From: Butyrivibrio proteoclasticus B316
GTDB lineage: Bacteria; Bacillota; Clostridia; Lachnospirales; Lachnospiraceae
Direction: 5' to 3'
DNA: 64,000 nt
Assembly (NCBI RefSeq): GCF_000145035.1
Contig: NC_014387.1
Span: 1,186,276 to 1,250,275, forward strand
The notes under the pieces are model-generated. The model was not told the origin of the DNA. It did not search any database and saw nothing but the letters and a program-made list of their open reading frames with translations. Shown one piece after another: positions 37,486-45,422 of this stretch; positions within the stretch are counted from its first letter, which is position 1; each line of letters opens with the position of its first letter. The position numbers and the translations under genes are program-made.

Positions 37486-38898
37486 GTGAAAAAGAAAGAC
37501 ATAATCGAAGGAATAGTAAAAAGGGTTGAATTCCCTAATAAAGGAATCGTTGAAACTGAAGAAGGGAAGGTAATTGTAAAAGGTGTACTTCCTGATCAGA
37601 AGGTCTCTGTACAGATTCAGAAAGTAAGGAAGGATAGAGCAGAAGGAAGACTTGTAGAAGTTTTGGAAGAACCTTCTGATTCAATAGAGAGTCCATGTAT
37701 TCATTTTGGCAAGTGCGGTGGCTGCAGCTATCTTACTATGCCATATGTCAAGGAACTTGGACTTAAAGAGCAGCAGGTAAGAGCTCTTCTCAAACCTGCA
37801 ATGGACAGACAGACTGAGCGCTTTACCTGGGAAGGAATCAAGACAAGCCCGGTTAAGTTTGCTTACAGAAATAAAATGGAATTCTCATTTGGCGACGAGG
37901 TAATGGGAGGCCCTTTGTGCCTTGGAATGCACAAGAAAGGCAGCTTTTACGACATTGTTACAGTCAGCGGATGCAGAATTGTAGATGATGATTACAGGGC
38001 TATTTTGTCAGCAACTTTGGACTATTTTTCTCCAATGTATGCAAGTGGCGAGATATCTTTTTACCATAGGATGAAGCAGACCGGATATTTGAGACACCTG
38101 CTGGTCAGAAAGGCAGTCAGAACCGGAGATATCCTTGTTGATATTATCACTACTACTCAGGAAGAGCATGACCTTACAGGCTTTAAGGACGCTCTGCTTG
38201 GCCTGTCTCTTTCAGGCAGGATAACAGGTATTCTTCATACCAAAAATGATTCCCTCGCTGATGCAGTAATTGATGAAGGCACAGAAATTCTATATGGTCA
38301 GGATTTCTTTTACGAGCACCTGTTGGGACTTAAGTTTAGAATTACTCCATTTTCCTTTTTCCAGACTAACAGCCTGAGTGCAGAGGTTCTCTATCAGACA
38401 GTCAGAAGCTATATTAAGAGCCTATATGACCAGAAGAAGATCAGCAAAGATGGAATAATTTATGACCTTTATTCCGGAACCGGCACTATCGCTCAGCTCC
38501 TTGCACCTGTTGCCAATAAAGTCATAGGTGTTGAGATCGTAGAGGAAGCAGTTGAGGCAGCCAAGGAAAATGCCAAGCTCAACAACCTCGATAACTGCGA
38601 ATTTATCGCCGGTGATGTCCTCAAGGTTCTCGATGAAATCGAAGATAAGCCCGATATGATCATCCTTGATCCTCCCCGCGATGGTATCAATCCCAAGGCT
38701 CTCCAGAAAATTATCGGTTACGGCGTTAAGTACATGATCTATGTATCCTGTAAGCCAACTAGCCTTGCCCGAGACCTTGAAGTCCTCCAGGAAAACGGCT
38801 ATGTAATGACAAGAGCCGTTGCAGTTGATCAATTCCCATGGACAAGCCATGTTGAAACCGTCGTCCTCTTAACGAAAACGACTGATAAGGAAGTTTGA
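37486..38898 (+). CDS. rlmD: 23S rRNA (uracil-C5)-methyltransferase, RlmD/RumA type
   Basis: It makes 5-methyluridine in 23S rRNA with SAM. The 470-residue protein starts at GTG. An N-terminal TRAM domain is followed by a Fe-S cluster motif Cys71-x5-Cys77-x2-Cys80 (CIHFGKCGGC), with a fourth cysteine downstream in SGCRI. The SAM domain has LYSGTGTIAQLL and the DPPRDGINPKAL motif. The catalytic cysteine lies in YVSCKPTSLARD. Firmicute homologues are often called RlmCD. The exact uridine target (747, 1939 or both) cannot be read from sequence. It is apparently a lone gene. Confidence 0.9.
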   Translation: MKKKDIIEGIVKRVEFPNKGIVETEEGKVIVKGVLPDQKVSVQIQKVRKDRAEGRLVEVLEEPSDSIESPCIHFGKCGGCSYLTMPYVKELGLKEQQVRALLKPAMDRQTERFTWEGIKTSPVKFAYRNKMEFSFGDEVMGGPLCLGMHKKGSFYDIVTVSGCRIVDDDYRAILSATLDYFSPMYASGEISFYHRMKQTGYLRHLLVRKAVRTGDILVDIITTTQEEHDLTGFKDALLGLSLSGRITGILHTKNDSLADAVIDEGTEILYGQDFFYEHLLGLKFRITPFSFFQTNSLSAEVLYQTVRSYIKSLYDQKKISKDGIIYDLYSGTGTIAQLLAPVANKVIGVEIVEEAVEAAKENAKLNNLDNCEFIAGDVLKVLDEIEDKPDMIILDPPRDGINPKALQKIIGYGVKYMIYVSCKPTSLARDLEVLQENGYVMTRAVAVDQFPWTSHVETVVLLTKTTDKEV

Positions 38899-38940
38899 GT
38901 TTAGAGAACGCTGTTGTTCTGGCGAGCCCCGCTTTTGGGG

Positions 38941-38964
38941 GCGAGAGCAGAACTTCCTTGTGAA
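38941..38964. repeat. Fifth copy of the pnp-downstream repeat
   Basis: GCGAGAGCAGAACTTCCTTG plus TGAA matches the copies at 20875-20971, again just downstream of a highly conserved RNA-metabolism gene and again followed by unremarkable non-coding DNA. Confidence 0.7.
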
Positions 38965-39136
38965 AAAGTGGTGGGACGCCATGCGATAGCTGTTCCAATT
39001 GCGATTTAATGATTTTATGTGCAGTCCGCCTGTCTGGCGGACTGCTACTATTCTTTCATTCGAAAGATAGGCAGTGATAATTACTTATCTGAATGCTGCT
39101 GATATTCCAAAGTTTAACTTCATATGGTCTGATTTC

Positions 39137-39490
39137 TGCTACCTCAGCAATTTTGGCAATAGTGGCAGTTGATTATTCAGGGATGTGTCTGCCTATATTC
39201 TATAGCCTGTTGGTATAGGCAGTTGATTATTCGGGGATGTGTCTGCCTATATGCCAGGAGTGGCATTTGGTAGCAGTAAATTGCTGCTGAAAAACAATGC
39301 CTATATTGCGAACCAACTGGATATAGGCAGAACAGCCAATGAAAAATGCAATGCCTATATTGTGAAGAAACTGGATATGGGCAGAACTGCTAACAGAAAT
39401 TGCAATGCCTGAATTGCGGATGAACTGGATTTAGGCAGAATTACCGTTGGAAAAGGCACTGCCCCTATTGGGCATACTCTGATATAGGCA
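39137..39490. repeat. 54-bp-period hairpin array
   Basis: TGCCTATAT or a close variant starts at 39190, 39244, 39298, 39352, 39406 and 39460, exactly 54 bp apart. Most units close with ATATAGGCA, also 54 bp apart (GGCAG at 39218, 39326, 39380, 39434). Each such unit can fold into a stem of about 9 bp with a 14-nt loop. A 35-bp near-identical element (39164-39198 and 39218-39252) belongs to the same phase. No open frame spans it on either strand. It lies in the 831-bp gap 38899-39729. Confidence 0.85.
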
Positions 39491-39491
39491 T

Positions 39492-39711
39492 GAAGTTTAG
39501 AACAAATACCACTCTCCCCATAAAAACAACAAGAAAAATAACAACAAGCAAAAATAACAATAATAAAAAGAAAGAGCAGGCAAAAATAACAACAATAAAA
39601 AGTAACAGCAAGAAAATGCAACAGCAAGCAAAAATAACAACAATAAAAACAACAGCAAGCAAAAGCAACAACAAACAATACAGAAATATCAAAAACAAAA
39701 AAGAACCATAA
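39492..39711 (+). other. A/C-rich low-complexity leader
   Basis: About 200 nt are made almost entirely of AAC, CAA, AAAATAAC and AGCAA words, with very few T or G residues on the + strand. It lies directly before the ribosome-binding site of the PD-(D/E)XK-like gene. It would be an unstructured leader if transcribed. The Lys/Asn/Thr frame it contains has no start signals and is probably not a gene. Confidence 0.6.
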
Positions 39712-39729
39712 AAGGAGAATTTGAAAGAA

Positions 39730-40533
39730 ATGTTAGGACTAAAGAAATACTTAATTGCAGAAGAGGAAAGACTAAATAAAATCAAACAAGTTATAGATAA
39801 AAGGCTTATCGATATACCTGAGGGTAATCTGAGGATAACATCATCCGGCAAACATATTCAGTACATGCATTGCAAAGAAAAGGATGGCAAGTACCAGAAA
39901 CAAGGAGAATATCTTAAGAAAGAAAACATGTCTCTTGTAAGGGCATTGGCTCAAAAGTCTTATGATCAGAAGATGAAAAAATTGGTAGATAGGAGACTTA
40001 AGCAAATCCAGATTATTAGTAAGGAGTACTCAGATGATGAGATTGAACTTATCTATACCAATATGAACATCAATAGACAGGCTCTGGTAACACCTGTAGA
40101 AAAGATATGGCAGCAGAAAGTGGCTGATTGGAAATCAATTCCATATACAGGAAAAGCGTTTGATGAAGGTATACCTGAAATATATACCAAAAAAGGAGAG
40201 AGGGTAAGATCAAAGTCAGAAAAGCTGATTGCAGATACTTTATTCGATAGGGGAATTGAATATAAGTATGAATGCCCAATCAGTTTAAAAGGCTATGGAT
40301 TGGTATATCCGGACTTTACAATTCTCAGCCGCAAGACAGGAAAAGAAATGTATTGGGAGCATGATGGAAGAATGGATGATCCCAAATACTCCGAAAAAGC
40401 AGTAAGGAAGATCAATTCGTATATTTATAATGGAATAATACCCGGGGATAGACTAATGCTTACATTTGAGACATCAAGCACTGTGCTCAATGACAGAACA
40501 ATAAAGAAAATGATTGATAATTTCCTGCTATAA
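39730..40533 (+). CDS. PD-(D/E)XK nuclease-like protein
   Basis: The product is about 267 residues. The C-terminal half has the order RSKSEKLIADTLFDRGIEY (helix with Glu), YPDFTIL (Asp), then YWEHDGRMDD (Glu), and GIIPGDRLMLTFE. This matches a widespread family of PD-(D/E)XK-fold proteins of unknown biological role. The N-terminal half is Lys/Glu-rich and helical. The start is uncertain: the ATG at 39730 is 12 nt from GGAG, and an in-frame TTG at 39721 is only 3 nt away. The gene sits alone after the hairpin array and A/C-rich leader. A DNA-cleaving or defence role is possible but unsupported. Confidence 0.65.
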   Translation: MLGLKKYLIAEEERLNKIKQVIDKRLIDIPEGNLRITSSGKHIQYMHCKEKDGKYQKQGEYLKKENMSLVRALAQKSYDQKMKKLVDRRLKQIQIISKEYSDDEIELIYTNMNINRQALVTPVEKIWQQKVADWKSIPYTGKAFDEGIPEIYTKKGERVRSKSEKLIADTLFDRGIEYKYECPISLKGYGLVYPDFTILSRKTGKEMYWEHDGRMDDPKYSEKAVRKINSYIYNGIIPGDRLMLTFETSSTVLNDRTIKKMIDNFLL

Positions 40534-40559
40534 TACTTAGAGAAAAAATAAAAAGCCTG

Positions 40560-40601
40560 TTGACTCTTCCCTTAGGGAATCCCTTAAGGTGGTTTTATAA
40601 A
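40560..40601 (+). promoter_or_regulatory. MerR-type promoter/operator
   Basis: TTGACT (40560-40565) runs into the palindrome TTCCCT-T-AGGGAA (40567-40579), then CCCTTAAGG, about 60 bp before the MerR-family gene. A TTGACT-19 bp-TAAGGT reading gives the overlong spacer typical of MerR-controlled promoters. TATAAA at 40596 is too far away for a normal spacer. Confidence 0.55.
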
Positions 40602-40621
40602 CAAATAAGGAGGTTCTCAAA

Positions 40622-41803
40622 ATGGAAAAGAAAATGACATCTGGAGAAATGGCAAAGAAAGCGGGAGTATCACAGAAGGCAATACGTCTTTATGATGAAA
40701 AAGGGCTACTTAAACCCACCGAATACTCTGAAGGTAACTATCGTCTTTACGATGACGCAGCACTGCAGATTTTGGAAAAGATTGTCGCGCTTAAGCAGAT
40801 AGGGTTTTCCCTCGAAGAAATCAGAGATAATCTAAAGAGCGGTGAAGCCAGTGACATTAAGGGCGCGCTGGAAATTCAGCTTCAGAAGATGGAGGAAAAG
40901 AAATATCAACTGGAGAAGATCACTGACGCAATTAAAAGAACTTTGGCACGAAAGGAAGAACTAGACTGGGATGACGTTGCAGAAATCGTACAGTATGTAA
41001 GTGCTGACCAGTCTGCTGATGAGCGCCACTGGGATGCACTGAAGCATACAAGCGGAGAACTTGACTGGTATGTGAGAATCTTCAATTCTCTTGATCTTAA
41101 AGACGGAAAAAGAGTTCTTGATCTGGGATGCGGATACGCTAAGCTCTGGAGAAACAATTGGACTGACATTCCCAAGGGAACAAAGATTACAGGGTATGAC
41201 ATTCACGGCAGCTGGGCAGATGATTTTGCAAGGTTCATTCCTGAGAACAAAGATAAACTGCCTGAAGGCGCAGACATTAAGCTTGAATTTGCAGATCTTG
41301 AGGATGAGAAGACCTGGGATAAGATTGATGAAAATGGCGAATATGACGTAGTTATAGCTCATTACCTTGATTCTGAGATAAAAGATATCGAAGCTATCGT
41401 GGCACATGCCAGCAAGGTAGTCGCAGAGGATGGTCTGTTTTCTTTCAACGGTGCTAACGTGGCAAACTGGAACAATCTCTTTAAAGAAGCTATTGAAGCT
41501 ATAGGAGAAGACTCATCATTCATAGATGAAACAATAGCTGGTCAGACAGAGAAGAGAAATCAGTATATATCCATGATGGAGAAATATTTTGCAAGGGTGG
41601 AGTCAGTTCTTTTGCCTAATTTTTGGCATTACACTGAGGCAAAAGAAATCGTGGAGAAGATGAAGGATTACTACAGGGCTCATGAGAAAGCTATTGCCGG
41701 ATATGAGAACAAGCTCCTTGCATATTTTGAAGATAAAATTGAAAAAGACGGTGAGTTTGTGCTTGAGGCAAGAAGCCAGTTCTGGCATTGCTACAAAAAG
41801 TGA
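40622..41803 (+). CDS. MerR-family regulator fused to a SAM methyltransferase domain
   Basis: The protein is 393 residues. Residues 4-75 form a MerR winged helix (MTSGEMAKKAGVSQKAIRLYDE, then YRLYDDAAL). A dimerisation coiled coil runs to about 125. From about 140 there is a class I methyltransferase domain with motif I VLDLGCGYAKLW at 165-176 and DVVIAHYLDSEI downstream. AGGAGG lies upstream of the ATG. Such fusions occur in Clostridia. The effector domain may sense or modify a small molecule, but the ligand is unknown. The palindromic TTGACT operator immediately upstream suggests autoregulation. Confidence 0.85.
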   Translation: MEKKMTSGEMAKKAGVSQKAIRLYDEKGLLKPTEYSEGNYRLYDDAALQILEKIVALKQIGFSLEEIRDNLKSGEASDIKGALEIQLQKMEEKKYQLEKITDAIKRTLARKEELDWDDVAEIVQYVSADQSADERHWDALKHTSGELDWYVRIFNSLDLKDGKRVLDLGCGYAKLWRNNWTDIPKGTKITGYDIHGSWADDFARFIPENKDKLPEGADIKLEFADLEDEKTWDKIDENGEYDVVIAHYLDSEIKDIEAIVAHASKVVAEDGLFSFNGANVANWNNLFKEAIEAIGEDSSFIDETIAGQTEKRNQYISMMEKYFARVESVLLPNFWHYTEAKEIVEKMKDYYRAHEKAIAGYENKLLAYFEDKIEKDGEFVLEARSQFWHCYKK

Positions 41804-41936
41804 CCGGATTCAAGAAGAGTGTCAACACTATTATAACAAGCCAAAATCAGAAAACAGCAGGCAACCTGGAACAATACCAGAAAAGGAGAATGCTATTACT
41901 GAGGCACTAAATTTTTTTAAGATGATATAAGTTTGA

Positions 41937-41965
41937 GGACAGGGAATAAAAAACCTGTCCTTTTT
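41937..41965 (+). terminator. Intrinsic terminator after the MerR-methyltransferase gene
   Basis: GGACAGG (41937-41943) pairs with CCTGTCC (41954-41960), followed by TTTTT. The rest of 41804-42011 shows nothing recognisable. Confidence 0.88.
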
Positions 41966-42011
41966 CTATTATAAAAAAATGCTTGGTAAAGTGGTCGTAC
42001 AGAAATTATTA

Positions 42012-42039
42012 TTGACAAAACTAACAGTGTTAGTATAAT
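42012..42039 (+). promoter_or_regulatory. Promoter of the TetR gene
   Basis: TTGACA (42012-42017) and TATAAT (42034-42039) are both perfect, with a 16-bp spacer. The spacer is almost filled by operator palindrome 1. Confidence 0.85.
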
Positions 42040-42057
42040 AAAACTAACAATGTTAGT
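42020..42057. promoter_or_regulatory. Twin TetR operators
   Basis: Two 15-bp palindromes, ACTAACAGTGTTAGT (42020-42034) and ACTAACAATGTTAGT (42043-42057), lie 23 bp centre to centre. The first overlaps the -35/-10 spacer; the second covers the transcription start. This is the classic geometry for autorepression by the TetR protein that follows. Confidence 0.85.
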
Positions 42058-42078
42058 TTGTGAGGAATGGAAGTAAAT

Positions 42079-42645
42079 ATGCCAAGAACAGGATTATCTA
42101 AGGAAGAAATAATAGAAAAAGCTGCTACATTAGCAAATGAAAAGGGTTTATCATATTTGAGCGTCACAACGCTTTCTGAATATTTAGGAATCAGAAAACC
42201 GTCTCTCTATAATCATGTAAAGTCAATAGATGATTTGCACTATAAGCTTATGATCTATGGTTGGAAGAAGGTTTCGGATGAGATAGTAGCAGGAATTGAT
42301 TCAGCCAGTCCAAAAGAAAAACTCAAAAAATGTGCCATAGCATTTTACAGATTTTCTATGGAGAATCCGGGTGTATTTGAGGCGATGCTTTGGTATAACA
42401 AATACTCTGATGAAACTTTGCTTGAAGCTACAGAGGGCTTGTATTCATTCTTCTTTGAACAAACAGATAGTCTTGGTATAGATAAAGAGGTGGCAAATCA
42501 TTTGCTTAGAACTTACAGAGCTTTTCTTGAAGGATTTATCATGCTACAGATCCATAATTCTTTTGGCAATCCGATTTCTATTGATGAAAGCTTCGAGATA
42601 TCTATGAATGTACTGATATCTGGTATGGAGCAGTATAGGAGATGA
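42079..42645 (+). CDS. TetR/AcrR family transcriptional regulator
   Basis: The 188-residue protein has a TetR HTH (LSKEEIIEKAATLANEKG, then YLGIRKPSLYNHVKSIDDL). The C-terminal helical domain resembles the WHG group (AFYRFSMENPGVFEAM). The ATG at 42079 with GGAAG five bases upstream is preferred over the ATG at 42067, which abuts GAGGA. Two identical-arm palindromes in its promoter indicate autorepression. The genes downstream are acetyltransferases, but whether they are its targets is unknown. Confidence 0.88.
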   Translation: MPRTGLSKEEIIEKAATLANEKGLSYLSVTTLSEYLGIRKPSLYNHVKSIDDLHYKLMIYGWKKVSDEIVAGIDSASPKEKLKKCAIAFYRFSMENPGVFEAMLWYNKYSDETLLEATEGLYSFFFEQTDSLGIDKEVANHLLRTYRAFLEGFIMLQIHNSFGNPISIDESFEISMNVLISGMEQYRR

Positions 42646-42649
42646 TACA

Positions 42650-43018
42650 ATGGGACCGATCGGCATCGCTCCTGAGCTTAAAAGAAAAGGATATGGCAAG
42701 GCAATCCTGGACTACTCTCTTGAAAAGGCTGCAGAAATGGGCTTTGGAGCGGTGCTTTTTGAAGGAAATATTGGTTTCTATGGACACAGCGGTTTTGACT
42801 ATGCCAGCAAGTTCGGAATCAGATACCATGACCTTCCGGAAGATGCTGATTCTTCATTCTTCCTGTGCAAGGAGCTGATTCCTGGATATCTTGATGGGAT
42901 CACCGGTGTGTACCAGACTCCAAAGGGCTACTATGTTGAAGATGCTGATGTTGAAGAGTTTGATAAGAACTTTCCGCCAAAAGAAAAGCTTAAGCTGCCC
43001 GGGCAGATTTTTGAGTAA
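42650..43018 (+). CDS. N-terminally truncated GNAT acetyltransferase
   Basis: The 122-residue frame begins directly in the acetyl-CoA-binding motif of a GNAT domain (LGPIGIAPELKRKGYGKAILD-type, here from MGPIGIAPELKRKG). It continues through VLFEGNIGFYGHSGFDY to the usual C-terminus. The first 60-70 residues of the domain, including strands 1-3, are missing. The gene starts five bases after the TetR stop and has AGGAG inside the TetR end. It is either a gene remnant joined to TetR by deletion or a fragment kept for another reason. Catalytic activity is unlikely. Confidence 0.7.
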   Translation: MGPIGIAPELKRKGYGKAILDYSLEKAAEMGFGAVLFEGNIGFYGHSGFDYASKFGIRYHDLPEDADSSFFLCKELIPGYLDGITGVYQTPKGYYVEDADVEEFDKNFPPKEKLKLPGQIFE

Positions 43019-43039
43019 ACTATAAGGAAGATATTGATC

Positions 43040-43939
43040 ATGAGAGCTAATATAGATTTTAAGAATTATACTGACAGTGATTATGAGGCTTTATGCTCTT
43101 TTCTGATTGCATTAAATGAGAGCGATGACAGGCATATTATCTGGAACTGGGCAAGGCTGGAATGGATGATTGAACATCCTGAATTTGATAAGAGCTTAAA
43201 GAATTCCATTGGCCTTTGGACTGTGGACGACAAAATCGTTGGCGCTGCTATCTACGATATGTATTTTGGCGAGGGCTTTTGTGGAGTACTTCCGGAGTAT
43301 AAAGATTTATATAAGGCCATTCTGGAATATGCCTGCAAAGAGCTTAGGGATGATTCCGGCTTCGGACTAGCAATCTGTGATGAGAATATGGACGAATTAG
43401 AGATGACAAAGAGTCTTGGATTTACACCTTCGGACCTGGATGAGACCATCATGGAAAGGAGTCTTGATGTTCGCTCACTTGATGCAAAACTCCCGGATGG
43501 CCTTAAGTTTTTTTGCCCGGATCCTGTTGAAAATGCGTATGATCTGCAATGGCTTTTCTGGCAGGGATTTGATCATGGTGATGATAAAGCCGAATTTGAG
43601 AGAGAAGAGGAGATTGTTCCAAGAGTCAGAAAGCATTTTAATAAGGACTTAGGTGTTGCAGCTGTAAATGAAAAGGGAGAAATGGTGGCCTGTTGTCTGC
43701 TCTGGTATATGGCAGGGACTGATTATGTTTATGTTGAGCCTGTCTGTACTATACCGGCATACAGAGGGAAGGGCATTGCAAAAGCCTTGATATTTGAGGC
43801 GTTTCGCAGAGCCAAAAACCTTGGAGCAACCAGGGCTTACGTGATTTCCAATATGGAATTCTATGAGAGGCTTGGATTCAGGAAGAAACATCATTATTCA
43901 TTTTTCTGGAAAAAGGATGGCAAGAAAGGAGATACATGA
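43040..43939 (+). CDS. Tandem GNAT-domain acetyltransferase
   Basis: A protein of about 299 residues with two GNAT-like halves. The first (about 1-140) is degenerate. The second has the full acetyl-CoA motif VYVEPVCTIPAYRGKGIAKALI and ends YERLGFRKKHHYSFFWKK. The substrate is unknown. The ATG at 43040 with AAGGAAG upstream is preferred to a TTG at 43034. Its end overlaps the next acetyltransferase by four bases (ATGA), so the two are coupled. Confidence 0.82.
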   Translation: MRANIDFKNYTDSDYEALCSFLIALNESDDRHIIWNWARLEWMIEHPEFDKSLKNSIGLWTVDDKIVGAAIYDMYFGEGFCGVLPEYKDLYKAILEYACKELRDDSGFGLAICDENMDELEMTKSLGFTPSDLDETIMERSLDVRSLDAKLPDGLKFFCPDPVENAYDLQWLFWQGFDHGDDKAEFEREEEIVPRVRKHFNKDLGVAAVNEKGEMVACCLLWYMAGTDYVYVEPVCTIPAYRGKGIAKALIFEAFRRAKNLGATRAYVISNMEFYERLGFRKKHHYSFFWKKDGKKGDT

Positions 43940-44445
43940 TAAAAATAGAGACGGAAAGGCTGCTCCTGCATCCGATATCAGATGAGGAAATGCAGAAGAT
44001 TATAGATGACGAGAAAAATCCGGAAATGCAGAAGGCATATTTAGAGATGCTTCAAGGATGCCTTGATAACCCGGAAGACAGAGTATGGTTTGCAACCTGG
44101 AACATGGAACTTAAGGAACAGCCTAATACTATCGTGGGAGACCTCTGCTTCAAAGGAATCACAGATGACGGAATGGTAGAAATAGGCTATGGCCTTAAGG
44201 AAGGCTACTGTGGGAATGGATATATGACTGAGGCAGTAAGGGCTTTAACTGAATGGGCCTTGTCTCAAAACAAAGTATCACGAGTCGAGGCAGAAACTGA
44301 TCCGGACAATATGCCATCAAAGAGAATACTGGCTAATGTTGGATTTATTCCAAACGGTGAAGTAGGAGAGGAAGGACCAAGATTCGTCTTAGAGAAGAAA
44401 ATAACCGTGTGTGGAAAAGGACACCGGAATTTGAGGAGTATCTGA
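43936..44445 (+). CDS. GNAT acetyltransferase (RimJ/RimL-like)
   Basis: The 169-residue protein begins IKIETERLLLHPISDEEM, the family start. It has the binding motif EIGYGLKEGYCGNGYMTEAVRAL, then SRVEAETDPDNMPSKRIL and the C-terminal GFIPNGEVGEEGPRFVL. This group acetylates protein N-termini or small amines; the substrate is not predictable. It overlaps the upstream GNAT gene by four bases, and the next acetyltransferase follows closely. Confidence 0.88.
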   Translation: MIKIETERLLLHPISDEEMQKIIDDEKNPEMQKAYLEMLQGCLDNPEDRVWFATWNMELKEQPNTIVGDLCFKGITDDGMVEIGYGLKEGYCGNGYMTEAVRALTEWALSQNKVSRVEAETDPDNMPSKRILANVGFIPNGEVGEEGPRFVLEKKITVCGKGHRNLRSI

Positions 44446-44494
44446 AGAGGAGACGATGTGCATTTTATCTGATAAGGATAATGGAGGAATGAGC

Positions 44495-45241
44495 ATGGAT
44501 TATATCAGGGTAACAAAGGATAATTTGGAAAAGGAACATATTTGCTGTGCCATTTCCAATAATAAAGATGTACAAGTATCTTCAAAGAAAGCCTGGCTTG
44601 CGGACAGATTTGATGAAGGTCTTGTCTTTCTTAAAAGCGCCGAACGTGGTAAGTGTTTCATTGAATATATTCCTGCAGAATATGCATGGATTCCGATCGA
44701 GGCGGATGGATATATGTATATTGACTGCTTATGGGTGTCCGGCTCTTTCAAAGGGCATGGATATTCCACGGATCTGCTTACTGCCTGCATCGAAGATAGT
44801 AAAGGAAAAGGTAAGAAGGGGCTTTGTATTTTATGTGCAGCTAAGAAAAAACCGTTCCTGGCTGATCCGAAGTTCCTGAAATACAAGGGCTTTACCGTTG
44901 CGGATGAAGCTGATAATGGTATCCAGCTTTGGCATCTGCCGTTTGAAGAGAAGGCGGGCGCACCACGATTCAAAGAATGCGCCAAACATCCTCATATAGA
45001 AGAGAAGGGCTATGTTTTGTATTACACGAGCCAGTGTCCGTTCAATGCAAAGTATGTTCCAGTTCTGGAGCAGACTGCAAAAGAAAATGATATTCCATTC
45101 CATGCTATTCATATTGAGAACAGGGAGGATGCGCAGAATGCTCCGACTCCTGTGACGAGTTATGCATTATTCCATGATGGGGAGTATGTTACAAATGAGC
45201 AGATGAATGAAAAAAGGTTTCTGAAACTTATCGGACATTAA
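44495..45241 (+). CDS. GNAT acetyltransferase with YoaP-like C-terminal domain
   Basis: The product is about 248 residues from ATG 44495, which sits seven bases after GGAGG; upstream in-frame starts at 44456 and 44489 fit less well. The N-terminal GNAT domain has WIPIEADGYMYIDCLWVSGSFKGHGYS. The C-terminal 80 residues are a thioredoxin-like YoaP domain with YYTSQCPFNAKY. This domain pair is a known family of unknown substrate. It closes a run of four acetyltransferase-type genes. Confidence 0.85.
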   Translation: MDYIRVTKDNLEKEHICCAISNNKDVQVSSKKAWLADRFDEGLVFLKSAERGKCFIEYIPAEYAWIPIEADGYMYIDCLWVSGSFKGHGYSTDLLTACIEDSKGKGKKGLCILCAAKKKPFLADPKFLKYKGFTVADEADNGIQLWHLPFEEKAGAPRFKECAKHPHIEEKGYVLYYTSQCPFNAKYVPVLEQTAKENDIPFHAIHIENREDAQNAPTPVTSYALFHDGEYVTNEQMNEKRFLKLIGH

Positions 45242-45327
45242 GTTTTCCGCTTTTAACATAGACGACTGACAAGGAAACTTCTTAAGGAATAACAATCTTT
45301 CAATTTTGTTAGATTATAGATATCACA

Positions 45328-45356
45328 TTGTTATTTGTTAATAATTATTTTATAAT
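45328..45356 (+). promoter_or_regulatory. Candidate promoter for the 45423 gene
   Basis: TTGTTA (45328-45333) and TATAAT (45351-45356) with a 17-bp spacer lie in a very A/T-rich gap. A further TATAAT follows at 45362. A small AAAATGG/CCATTTT hairpin (45384-45408) sits just before the GGGGG ribosome-binding site. Confidence 0.55.
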
Positions 45357-45422
45357 TATTTTATAATTTCACTATCAAAAATGAAAATGGATGATAAAAA
45401 ACCATTTTAATGGGGGTATACA

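Noticed and set aside
39137..39490. CRISPR array
   Set aside because: The period is a regular 54 bp, but both the TGCCTATAT box and the intervening sequence are related between units, the repeats vary, and no cas genes are near.
39490..39711. Lys/Asn/Thr-rich 73-codon frame
   Set aside because: It arises from A/C-rich low-complexity DNA, lacks a ribosome-binding site and resembles no protein.
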